Shown here: one piece after another, positions 23,796 through 34,330 of the stretch
How the letters are laid out: each line of letters opens with the position of its first letter
How positions within the stretch are numbered: the stretch's first letter is position 1
Assembly (NCBI RefSeq): GCF_007565055.1
Contig: NC_044551.1
Span: forward strand, 97,122,089 to 97,186,088
Direction of reading: 5' to 3'
DNA: 64,000 nucleotides
From: Rhinopithecus roxellana
Lineage: Eukaryota; Chordata; Mammalia; Primates; Cercopithecidae
The notes under the pieces: generated by a model
What the model saw: the letters and a program-made list of their open reading frames with translations, nothing else
Told to the model about the DNA's origin: nothing
The model's database searches: none
Made by a program: the position numbers and the translations under genes

Positions 23796-25350
23796 TAACT
23801 TTTTTTCCATAGAACCTTCCTAAATTATTTAATGTTTTGTTACTGTGGTAAATTGAGTAACTGGTTTCCATTGCACTGTTCTGTAGAAACATCACAACTA
23901 CACATCTGCATATCTGCCATGGCTTCAGGGTCAGGGAGTATAATTTCCCACCTTTTGGTTTCGGGATTGGCCAGGTGACTTGCTCATGAAAGTTAAAGGG
24001 ATGGCGACGAGAAGGTGGAAAGAGTTTTCAGACCCAGGCGAAGAATTAATAGGTGCAGAAGTGGGGAAAGAGGAGGATTGGGGATAAGATAATCTCCAGT
24101 GCAGTTGGAGGAAAGTTTGGGTCAGAGTCATAGGGAATCCTCAAGCCAAAGTCACCCAGCTGAGTCCTGCATCTTGCAGGAACGGACCTGTGTTAGTAGC
24201 CTCCATCCCCAATTTCAGTCACTGGCTGGGAGCAGCCTAAGGGAAGTGCAGCATTGGCATGAATACAGGGTAAATTCAAAACAGCAACAATTGGTGTCTT
24301 CAGTTGATCAATCTCCTTGCTGCAGGATATCTGAGTGGTGCATTTTCATGCATTCCCTGGCAGAGCGATGTTATTAGGTGTGATGTGGTTAGAGGTTGCA
24401 AAGTGCTGGGTTGGTTGGATTGAGATTTGATGTGGTCACTGTTGCCATCACCCTGGGTAGCCAGTATGTGATATGTGGAGCATATCCAGATATCTGCCAA
24501 CTTGTAGAATCATGGGTGTTTTTCTTACACATAAATAGCTGACTCATAAAATGACTTAATGCAAAGTGCTTCCTATAGCATTCTTCAGCAACGTAAACTA
24601 AATAATGTTAGGTTGTATATTGTAAGGGCGAGGAGGAGAAGTGAAATTCAGACACAATCACAAAATGAGAAGGATGCAGTATTTCCTACACAAATGAGTA
24701 AACTGGGATTTAGTCAGGTGAAATTAAGTGTCCTAGATCACAAAGAAAATTAGAAACAAATGGAAAAATAAGTCAGACTAGTCTGGGTCTTAATATATAC
24801 CTCTACTGTCAATATCACAGATATTGCAAGGTGACGTTTCTTACACATGAAATAGATCTTCAATCTCTTGAATAATATTTGATCATAACTCTTCTTAATT
24901 AGAATGAGAAATGAGATAACTTTAAAATTGAGTATAAATTTTATTATAGAGTCACGTCTGATTTCATGGCATTTTGAGTTTCCGAGCTAGGAAGTTTGGA
25001 AACAATCAAAATCAGAGAGAGAAAAATATGTGTATGCTGGAAAATACACAGAATAATAGAGATCACAGCGTGGCAGCCCATACACTCTGCAGGTGTGCTT
25101 TGTTGCCAAGAGTTTTAAAAATGGAATTTTATGCCTTTAGTAGGGGTAGGTATTCTCCAGTTCCCCCAAATCCTGCTACTTTCCAGTTTTATACACCTGG
25201 CCTACCTCACTTACTTATTATACTTCCCTAGCTCCTGAAAGTATCTGAGCTTACAATCCTTGATTCAGCATTATCTAATATGATGTTTTCCTTGTAGCTA
25301 TGGGATCTCCATTAGTGGCCGCTACATTGTTAACTCCTTGATTCTCTAAT
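23796..25350. other. No recognisable gene or clear repeat
   Basis: Mostly unique-looking sequence. Frames up to 92 codons (24099-24377) lack any recognised domain. Confidence 0.35.
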
Positions 25351-25595
25351 TCATGTATACATTCATTCAATAATGTCTAGTTAGTCAGTGCCAACTTTGG
25401 ACAGATACTATTAAATAAGTAAATCATATAGAATATTTGAAGGTGAGAAATAGTATAGCAAAAGAGAGAACATGGCAAGGCGGAGGAATTGGTTTTATGA
25501 TTTTAAATCGAATGGTCTCAATTTTAAGTGTAGACCTCACTGAGAATATAATGTTTGAGCAAAGACTTGAAGGAAATTAGACAGATGATTTTTGA
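25351..25595 (-). mobile_element. L2-like fragment, antisense
   Basis: 'tacattcattcaataatg' followed by text such as 'tttgagcaaagacttgaagg' follows the antisense L2 pattern seen elsewhere in the window. Very diverged. Confidence 0.4.
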
Positions 25596-25859
25596 AATGA
25601 GTAGGAAAATCTTTCCTGTAATTGAAACATATTTTTATCTAAAATGGTTCCCAAAGTTAGTGGCTTTTCTGTTTCTGGAAGAACAGCAGGAAAAGGATCC
25701 CATTGCTTACATTTTTAAGGTTCAGCTTCTCCCCTATTTCAGGGCTTTTCTAATATTTCGAGCACCATTAGTGTCTGCCTTTTCCTTGAATTTCTGTGTC
25801 ATCTGGTTTATCCTAGCACTCTGCATTGCCACGTGGATTTACTTTTGTGTTTAAAGAGA

Positions 25860-26700
25860 GGAGACCCTGCAGGTAGAAGTAGGATGCGGGCACCATTCCT
25901 TTCAGAAGGCATCAATGGTTCTATTGTGCAGGGGGCACATTTTTCCCTTATGGATGGCTTCCATGGAGCAGAGCTGGAGCTGAGCCACAGACAGAAAACA
26001 ATTTCTGTCAAAGGTGGCAGAATAAAACATCGACAGCCCATTGAAACACAATCGCAGGCTTTGACTGGAGTAGCCAAGTCTAATTGAAGCCATCATTTCA
26101 CGACTGAGAGGGAACTTTCTCTGGAGAAGCTGAGGTATGCATTATCAAAACAAATTCGATCCAGAACTCAGAATTTCAGAGCTACAGAATTTGCTATGTT
26201 GAAAAAAAATTGTTTCCTTCTCAGACAGCAATACTGCACTAAAAGACCCCAGGGATTACAGCCGATATCTGATTTAACATTTAATACTGGAACACAGCAT
26301 TTGTACCCAGACCCTGTGGCCTTATGGTTGAGATTCAAAGAGGTGGTTAAAATGTTTATGCTTCAGAGAAGGAGGCGATGAGAATGGGCACCATTTCAAA
26401 AATGTTGATTTTGGAGAAGTAATCCTACATAAAAGACTTTTTGTTTCTGTCCTTTAAGATGAAATGGCACTGTCTAGCCTTCAGCTTTGGGCTGAATTAT
26501 CGTAAGGACTGTTTTGTGGGCATTTTCTCTCAGTTGTCAACACCAAAGCAAAATATAAAGAAATCCTTGTCACTCCCCAGGAATTTCTGGGATGTAGCTC
26601 ACATTTAACTTTTCCAGGCATGTTAATGGGCCTTGGGTAATATTTTGGTAATTCCACCTAACAAATCGGTTGCTATGAATCTGGTGGTGGGAGGTAAAAA
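25860..26700. promoter_or_regulatory. Repeat-free block, candidate conserved non-coding element
   Basis: The block contains no interspersed repeat I can recognise and retains several CpGs. It holds an 8-bp-arm inverted repeat at 25990-26009 (GACAGAAA / TTTCTGTC) whose loop completes a SOX-like AACAAT. Further SOX-like CCATTGAA and ACAATCG and a homeobox-like TAATTG occur within 100 bp (26037-26085). No gene structure was found. A regulatory role is inference from motif density only. Confidence 0.25.
26191..26244. repeat. Copy A of a 55-bp dispersed inverted duplicate
   Basis: This segment matches the reverse complement of 28315-28369 at about 52 of 55 positions. Both begin with TTGCTATGTTG and share ATTGTTTCCTTCTCAGACAG. 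Confidence 0.8.
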
Positions 26701-26904
26701 GGTAATGGGGAAGTGGCAATGGGATGAGGGACACTGCTGAGCACCAAACTTGGTCTCAGGTATCTTTTCCAAATGAATTCTGGCCACCCTGCAGCAGAGG
26801 GAGGGAATCTAAGAAAGGGACCTGTTCACTATTCGGGTAATGGGTACACTAGAAGCCCAGTCCCCATGAGCATGAACTATATTTATGTAACAAACATACA
26901 TAAG

Positions 26905-26980
26905 TATTTCCTGAATCATATATATGTGTATATATATGTATATATATTTATGTGTGTATATATGTATTTTTTTTTTTTTT
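26905..26980. repeat. TA-rich microsatellite and T-run
   Basis: Interrupted (TATA/TGTA)n from about 26918, ending with a run of T near 26967-26980. Confidence 0.9.
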
Positions 26981-27411
26981 TGATAAAGAAAGGGACCTAC
27001 ATCCAGCTAAATTCAGGAGGAATGAAAGGATAGGTTGAGGCGAGGGTTTTAGTTTGGGTTTCCCTCAAAGCAGATACTCAGATAAGGATTTCAGAACAAC
27101 TAGTTTCCTTGGGAAGTGAGGAAAGGCATGGGTCAGGAAGGGAAGGCAGCCAGTAAGGGTATGCTACTTTTTACTCTCTCTGGGACATTCTGGGAAATGG
27201 CAGAAAATGGAGCTAAGCCAGTGTATTCTCTCAGGACACTAACAATTTTCATCAATCCAATTGTCCAACAAATATTTTTGACAGCCACAAAAGCAAGACC
27301 CTCTTTCATGCACAGGGGCAATATATTGGTGAACAAAACCAAAATTTATGTCCTTATGTAGCTTTCATTCTAGAAAGAAGAAAGATAACCACAAAATGAA
27401 TAATTAAAGTC

Positions 27412-27752
27412 TAGAACTATGTCATCTAGCATGGTAGCCTCTAGGTATGTGTGGCTCTTGAGCACTTGAAATGTGACCAGTTCAAACTGAGATGTGCTGT
27501 AAGTATAGAATATATGCTGGCTTTTAGAGACATTCTATTAATATGAAAAAAAAAGTAAAATGTCTCATTCATAAGTCTTTATTGATAAAATGGTGAAATG
27601 ATCATTGAGATATGTGGAATTAAGTAAAATATATTGTCAAAATTAATTATAAAATTAATTAATTGTCAAAAATTATGTAATTTTAAAATGTGGCTACTAG
27701 AAAATTTAAACTTTCATATGTGGCTCACACTATATTTTATGGGACAGGGTTG
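27412..27752 (-). mobile_element. hAT (MER) DNA transposon, longer copy of the 2124-2329 family
   Basis: Shared text in the opposite orientation: 'gtggctcttgagcacttgaaatgtg' counterpart of 'gagcacttaaaatgtggctag', plus 'aaaatgtggctactag'. About 340 bp, close to full length, with an AT-rich centre. Inserted into the L2-like relic. Confidence 0.65.
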
Positions 27753-27764
27753 ATTAGGAATGTA

Positions 27765-27935
27765 GAGCCTGACTACTCAGTGTGTTTCAAATTGTAGCCA
27801 CATACCGTAACAAGCTGGAAGCTTGTTCGAGATGCAGACTCTCTAGCCCCACTCAGGCCTACTGAATCAGAGTCTGTTGTTCAACAGGATTCCCACATAA
27901 AGTGTAGGCATGTCAATGAGAATCACTGATCAGTA
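27765..27935 (-). mobile_element. MER5A-like DNA transposon relic, antisense
   Basis: On the minus strand it reads 'cagtgattctcattgacatg', 'ctgattcagtaggcctgag' and 'gcatctcgaacaagcttcc', matching the order of MER5A. It also lies inside the L2-like relic. Confidence 0.75.
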
Positions 27936-28311
27936 GTGTGCACTTTTGGGGTGTTAAGGTGAAGAACAAAGCAGGGAAAGAGGATATGACATCCAGGTAG
28001 TTGGGTGATTTTTGTTTTCATACAATTTTAGGTATGATGTCTAGGGGATGCCCTCACTAAGTCTGTGGGAAGATCTCCCTAGGAAAACAATAATGGAGTA
28101 ACCATTCAGATATATTGGAAAGACTATTCCAGGAAGACAAAACAACCAGTGCAAAATACTGAGGCATGATGTTTAAGAAGATAGAGATAGTAAGCATGGG
28201 TGAAGTCAAATGACTGCAGGTGTGGTTGGGCAGGTGTGGGGCCAGATCCCATAGAGCCCAATAAGTCATAATGATGACTCTGGCTTTTGTTCTGAGTGAA
28301 ACAAAATGAGG

Positions 28312-28369
28312 TATTTTAGTGAAGTATAGCTGTCTGAGAAGGAAACAATTTTTTTCCAACATAGCAAGC
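28312..28369. repeat. Copy B of a 55-bp dispersed inverted duplicate (insert in L2-like relic)
   Basis: It reads as the reverse complement of 26191-26244 with about three mismatches. It interrupts the L2-like text between 'acaaaatgag' and 'gaagccatagtc', so it looks inserted. Confidence 0.75.
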
Positions 28370-29143
28370 ATAGGAAGCCATAGTCAGATTTTGAGCAGAG
28401 GTATAACATGATCCGACTCTTGTTTCAATACAAACACTCTGGCTGAAGTGTTGAAGAGACTATAGTAAGTCAGGAGTGAAAACAATACATCTAATTATAT
28501 TGCAACAATCCAGTCAAGAGATCATAACAGTTTGCTACTGTGATAATCTAACTTAGATATAAGGTGGCTTGAACATGAGTAGTAGCAATTAAGGTGATGA
28601 AAAGTTAGTCTCTTGGTTTACTTTGAAGAAAGATTCAGCAGGATTCTTTAAAATAATCAATGATAACTCAAGATTTTTTGGCCTGAACAAATGGAAATTT
28701 TTGTCATTTTTCTGAGGTAGTAGACAGTAGGATACATGCAGATGTAGGGGAAATATTAGAAGCTTGGTTTGGACAGGTAAAGACTAAGATGCTTATGGCT
28801 ATGCAAGTAGAGTTGAGGTAAGCAGGTAGATTTATGAATCTGAGTTTCAAAGGGAGGTTTATATAAACTTGAAAGATTTTGCATATAGTTGATACTTAAT
28901 TCCTTAAGACTGGAAAAGATCACAAGAAGCTGAGAGTAGACAGAAATAAGGAAATAAACTACTCAATTTCTCAACACCAAATATTAGTATTTTACATGGA
29001 AGGGGAGGAGCCAGAGAAGGAGACTGAGGAGTAGCCTGAAAGAGAACAGGAAAATCAAATGAGTGTAGAGTCCTGGAAATCTAGAGGAGATGGTGTTTGA
29101 GGGAGTAAAGAGTTATCAGGTAGGTCAAAGAATGTTGGTTCTT

Positions 29144-29540
29144 GTATTAGTTTACTTTCACATTGCTATAAAGAACGACCTGAGACTGTGTAATTTATAA
29201 AGAAAAGAGGTTTAATTGACTCACAGTCCCACAGGCTTAACAGGAAGCATGACTGGGAGGCCTTAGGAAACTTACAATCATGGCAGAACGTGAAGGGGGG
29301 CGGGCGCCTTCTCCACATGGTGGCAGGAGACAGAGAGAATGAAGTGGCAAGTACTACACACTTTTAAACAACCAGATCTCATGAGAACTCACTCACGAGA
29401 CAGCACTAGGGAGATGGTGCTAAACAACTAGAAACCACTGCCATGATCCAACTACCTTCAACCTGGTCCCTCCTTCAACATGAAGGGATTACAATTTGAC
29501 ATGAGATTTGGGTGGGGACACAGAGTCAAACCGTATCAGT
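29144..29540 (-). mobile_element. MST-type MaLR solo LTR, antisense
   Basis: It carries the same layout as 20873-21243: 'gagactgtgtaatttataaag' on the left and 'catgagatttgggtggggac' on the right. Both lie on the minus strand and inside or next to L2-like relics. Confidence 0.85.
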
Positions 29541-30479
29541 TCCCAATTAAGATAAGGACTGAGAACCACTATAGAATTTAGTAGCATGGCATTGCTCAGT
29601 GATCCTGAGATGAGAAGTTTTTGTAACATATAGGTAAGACAGCTAGATTGGATTTTATTCAAATAAGATTGAGAAGAGATAAACTGGTGGTAGTAAGTAT
29701 AGTTAACCTTTCTGTTGTTATAAAATGAAGGACAGATTAGATGGTAGTTAGACTAGGAAAGTGGGGGGTCAAGAGAGAATTAATGTGGTGGGAGAAATAG
29801 CAGCATGCTTGGTAATGATCTAGTAGAGGAGAAAGTTGATGATGTGGGGAGAGAGAAGAACCACTGCTGATGGGTGTCCTTGAGTAGGTGACAGGGCATA
29901 GTATCTGGTGGATCAGTGGATCTGGTGGCTTAGCTGGGAATATAGACTATTTTTGCAGAAGAAAAGCTCATGACTGAGGATAGATACATGTGCAGATGCG
30001 TGTGTAGATGTACTGGTAGCAGCTTGAGGAAATTTCCTTCTGATTGCTTCAAATTTCTCTGTAAAGTCAGACAAGCCCAGGAACTAAGAAAAAGGTTGGG
30101 AGAGAAGCTGTCAATTTGACAGGAGAGGAAGAAGGCACAATATAATGGTTCAAAAGAGTGGGAGAGAGAATGAACTGAGGATGCATAGCAGGATTGCCGG
30201 GTGGCGTTAAGGACCCACTTGAGGTTAATGACTGTAGCAATGACTGTTAATTGTCAATCAAAACCCTTTATCACTTTCTTCCATTGTCATAGAGTTTTAA
30301 CTGGGCACTTGGTTACCCAGCCAGTTCTACTGTCATGGCTTCCTCTGTAGCTTCATGTGGCCATTTTACTCATTTAAAAAAAAATAAACTATGAAAAGAG
30401 ATGTATGCCCCAACCACATCTGGGCCATATCACTTTGGATATGAACTCCTCCTAGTTCTTTCCTCCTATAGCTTATTAA

Positions 30480-30705
30480 ATAAGGTATATAAGATATATA
30501 TATCTTAAAAGCAGCCAGTCCCCCAAAATATCTTTTATATATATTTATATACATCTTAAATATATAAGAGAATATATATTACATTTAAACTATGTATCTA
30601 TTTAAATATATAAATATAGGTATCTTTAAAAATATAAGTATATAGATCATATATATGTATGTGTGTGTATATATATATGTCTTAAAGAATATAATATAGC
30701 ATTTG
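30480..30705. repeat. TA-rich low-complexity tract
   Basis: Interrupted TATATA runs with a short TGTG tract near 30659-30668. No gene. Confidence 0.85.
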
Positions 30706-30710
30706 AGGAC

Positions 30711-31184
30711 TGTGGCAGATTTTATTTTTCAAAGTAGCCCAAATCAAGAAGTAGAGTCTATGTCTCCTTTCTCTTAAGTATTGGTGGAACTTTATGACTA
30801 CCTCTTTCCATAGTATATGGTAGAAATCACACCAGGTATTACAAAATGTCATACACTGCTACCTTATTTTCTTGGTATAGTAGCCTGTGGAATCCAACGA
30901 CCGTGTTGTAAAGAAGCTCAATGGACAAGACTTAAAAACTCTGGCACACACTCCTGGCTGAGCTGCCAATTAACAGCCACTGTCAACTTGCCAGTCATTA
31001 GAGTAAGCTGGCTTCATTCTGTGTTCCCCAGCTGAGCCTGTCTAGTTGGTTCTGTTTGGAACAGTGACAAGCCATTCCTATCAAGCCATAACCAAATAGC
31101 AAATTCATGAGTAAAATTAATAATGGTAGTTGTTTTAAGTCACTAAGTTTTGGAGTGATTATGCAACAACAGACAACTGTAACA
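30711..31184 (+). mobile_element. 5' LTR of an MLT1-like MaLR provirus
   Basis: It begins TGTGGCAGATTTTATTTTTC and ends with the characteristic 'ttttaagtcactaagttttgg...caacagacaactgtaaca'. A diverged counterpart in the same orientation lies at 33103-33578. The family call is from recalled MaLR text. Confidence 0.6.
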
Positions 31185-33102
31185 GATTTTGTACCTAAGA
31201 ATGAAGTACTTCCATACAATAAAAACCAAAACAAAAAACTAAAGACATTTGATATAGACTTTGAGACGAGTAATAGGCAAAAGCTGGAAGAACTTTAAAA
31301 AGAATGTTAATGAGAACCTAAAGGACCTCAAGAATAATGTTAATGGGAATGTAAGGGGAAGCTGTCAGTGAGGGTTCAGAGAAATGTGAGAAAAATGTTA
31401 TTGGAAGTTGGAGAAGAGAAAATCCCTGATAGGAAGTTGCAAATGTTTTGCAACACTGTCATCTGTGGTAGCCTTGAAAATAGGGAATACACCTAATGAA
31501 AGACATCTTGAAGATTTAGATAAATTTCCAGAAAGGTTATCAAAACTTTTCTCCCTTGTGTATAATAAAATAAAAGAGGAGAGAGATGGGCTAAAGAATG
31601 AACTGTTAAAAATAAAGAAGCCAGGACTTTCCCAGCTTTTCTGGACCTCAGTTTCCAAAGCAGGCTAAAGATAAGATCCAGAGTGGAATTGTAAGGTTTT
31701 GTGTTGTTTTTTTTTTTTTTTTTTTTGCACCTCATAAACATCTCAGGGACTACCCTTTAGAACCTTTCTCTGGCTCTCAAGGCCAGAGGGCCAGAGAAAG
31801 ATTCTAAGGGTCTAAGGATCTTAAGGCATCACCTCTCACAGATTCTCTCCTTTAAACACTCTGGCTTATAAGAATCTTAAGGGCATTGTCCAGCAGTAGC
31901 CTCAAAGGGAGGTAAAGAAGGCTTATCTTGAAGCATGTTGTGTTTTTGGCTTTTGTGTAGAAGAGAAAAGTCACAACATTTTTAAAACTTTTCTAAAATA
32001 AATACTTCCAAAGTGAGCTAAAAAAAGACAGACTTAGCACAAAATAAGAAGAGGCTTTAAAACAAACAAACAAACAAACAAACCATGAAGATTGTATTAA
32101 TCAGGCTGATAAAACCATATAGCTGAAAAACACGGGCTACTTTTAATAGGAAGTCAGAAGGACTCAAGAACTTTTGGGGGAGAACCTCAAGGAACAGGAT
32201 TTATAACTAATAAGCAACTGGCATCTGCTACCTAGCTGGATTTCAGAATCGCTGTGATCAATGACTGCTATGTACCACCTGATTTTACCATTTTTGAACA
32301 GGAATGTCTAAAGTAGTCTTCCTATGTTTGTCCCACCATTGTATTTTGGGGGTATGTGTTATGAAGTAACTTTTCTTTTTAGTTCATACATTTTCAGAAT
32401 GAGAAGAACAATGATTATTAAAGAGCTGTACCTGAGAAGCTACACTTGCAGAACTCATTCATACCTGGATCTGATTTGGGAGATAATACTCTGAATCTTA
32501 AGCCTAAGCCTTATGCTATGCAGTGAGATTTGAGGTCTTGGGGTGAGGTAGGAGGTGAGACTGAACATTGGAGGTGGGGACTCACACATTAGCCCAGATT
32601 GAGGACTGGCTAAAACAAGGCCAGGGTTGAAGCAGCTTTCCATAAGACATACCCAGTAATGTGCCATGTCAGTTTATCATTGCCATGGCAACACCCAGAA
32701 GTTACTGCCCCTTTCCATGGCAATGACCTGGTGACCTGGAAGTTATTATCTTTTTCCTAGAAATTTCTGCATAAACTACCCTTTAGTTTGTATATAATTA
32801 AAAGTGGGTATAAATATGACTGCAGAACTGCCACTGAGCTGCTACTCTGAACACACTCCCTATGGGGTAGTCCTGCTCTGCAAGGATCAGTACCTTTGCT
32901 GCTGCTGTAACACTGCTGCTCTAATCAAAGTTGCTGTCTAACACCAGTGGCTCACCCTTGAATTCAATTCCTTCCTGGGTGAAGCCAAGAACCCTTCAAG
33001 GTTAAGCCCCAATTTGGGGGCTTGCCTGTCCTGCATCAGGGGGAGGAAGAAAGTGTATTTTTGATGTGGGAGGGATGTGTATTTTGTGATTGAATGGAGG
33101 AC
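31185..33102 (+). mobile_element. MLT1-like internal region
   Basis: Between the two LTRs, the first 500 bp ('aagctggaagaactttaaaa', 'gaatgttaatgagaacct') resembles MLT1-int. It has no intact reading frame; an 86-codon frame at 31408-31668 is a remnant at best. A 23-base T-run lies at about 31704-31726 and an (AAAC)n tract near 32060-32082. The ERV1-type LTR at about 32600-33040 is nested inside. Confidence 0.5.
32600..33040 (+). mobile_element. ERV1-type solo LTR with visible TATA box, nested in MLT1-like provirus
   Basis: It shows LTR promoter architecture in order: duplicated 'ttccatggcaa'-type blocks (32683-32725), a TATA box GGGTATAAATATG near 32807-32819, 'gctgctactctgaacacac', a degenerate polyadenylation region near 32925, and an end near 33038 in 'ctgcatca'. 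No internal viral genes remain. The family name is not certain. Confidence 0.65.
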
Positions 33103-33578
33103 TATGACAGATTGCATGTTCAAAGGTGTCTGAAAAATTATATCTCATCCTACATACTCTTAAGGAGACTTGCCATGTCTCCTTGCCTTGAATCTGAGCA
33201 CTGTTTGTAATTTGCTAGACCAATGAAGTATGGTGAAAGTGTTACTAAATAACTTCTTCTGAGATAGGTCATAAAAATGACATATGCTTCTGGTTTGTTC
33301 TTTTGTGGTGCGAGCTCTTAAAACCCAACCACCATACTGTAAGGAAGCCCAAGCATCCTGTGAAGAGGCCCATATTAGAAGCGTTTGCTTGCCATGTGGC
33401 AGGTAGATCTTTCAATCCGCAGTAGAGACTCCTTACCGGATACTTCATGAGACAAAGATGAAATATCCTTGTCACATCCTGCCCAAATCATAGATTCTTG
33501 AGTAAAATGAAAGATCATTTTTGTTTTAAGCTAGTAAATTTTGAGGTGGCTTTTTATTAAGCAATTAAATAATGGAAA
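33103..33578 (+). mobile_element. 3' LTR of the MLT1-like provirus
   Basis: Same orientation and layout as the 5' LTR: start TATGACAGATTGCATG, middle 'accatactgtaaggaagccc', end 'ttttaagctagtaaattttg'. Strongly diverged from the 5' copy, as expected for an ancient element. Confidence 0.6.
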
Positions 33579-33699
33579 CTCAATTATATCAAGATACCAC
33601 ACCACTCTGTTTTAGCTTCCACTGTTGCTACTCAGAAGTCATCTGTCAGTCTAAGTCATGTCCCTCTACTCTTTACCTTTGTGCTTCTCTTAAGGCTAT

Positions 33700-34330
33700 A
33701 CTTTGTCTTTCTTGTTTTTCAGTTTCGTTCTGTTGTATATAGGTGTCAATTTATTTTAATTTATCTTACTTGGATTCATTTGACTTCTTGAAACTGTGCT
33801 TTGATCTTTCACCATATCTGGAAAACTTAAAGTGTTGCCTGTGTTCCATCCTTTCTCCGCTCCATCTGGAACTCAAAATATTTGGATGTTAGTGAATATT
33901 TGTTAGTTTTAACAATGAAATATTTAGAGTGCCAGGAAAGGAGAGAGAATGGAGCAGGCAATATTTGAAGTGATAATGGCTGAAATTTTCCAGATATACT
34001 CACTCTAATCTCCGTGTGCCCTCTTCTGTGTCTAATACACTATTAAACCTATCTACCAAATTTCCATTTGTAATTACATTTTTCATTTTTAAAAGTTTAT
34101 TTGCTTTCTGCATAAGAATACAAGATCATTAATTTCTTTTGCTTTGTAGATATTTGCGAGCCTGGCTTTTAATTTTTACTCTGAAATGTTGGTTATTGTT
34201 AATAATGTTGGTTCCTTATTCCTTCAGGAGTTAATTGTAGGAAGATTTTGAGGTCTAGAATGCAGGCAAATTCCTCCAGGTAAGATTTGAGTTTGCTGTT
34301 GCCAGGTTCTTGGGAGTCATCCTAGTCTGG
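33700..34330 (-). mobile_element. L1M-type 5'/ORF1-region fragment, antisense
   Basis: Antisense text 'ggattcatttgacttcttga', 'ctccatctggaactcaaaat' and 'tgtctaatacactattaaac' matches the ORF1-side region of old L1s. The sub-block about 33895-34005 ('gcaatatttgaagtgataatg', 'gctgaaattttccagat') reads like an old L1 in the opposite sense, so the region may be rearranged. Confidence 0.45.

Larger units (their letters stand above)
27245..30240 (-). mobile_element. Very long L2-like LINE relic, antisense, split by other elements
   Basis: It starts with antisense L2 tail text near 27245-27405 ('ttgtccaacaaatattt', 'cttatgtagctttcattcta'). It continues through 'gattttgagcagaggtataa', 'attgcaacaatccagtcaag', 'ggtcaagagagaattaatgt' to 'aggattgccgggtggcg' at 30190. 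It is interrupted by a hAT relic, a MER5-like element, a 55-bp insert and an MST LTR. No coding capacity remains. Assigning all of it to one L2 copy is inference from collinearity. Confidence 0.5.

Noticed and set aside
25555..25854. 99-codon hydrophobic frame
   Set aside because: The first part overlaps L2-like sequence, and no domain, splice sites or homologue could be recognised.
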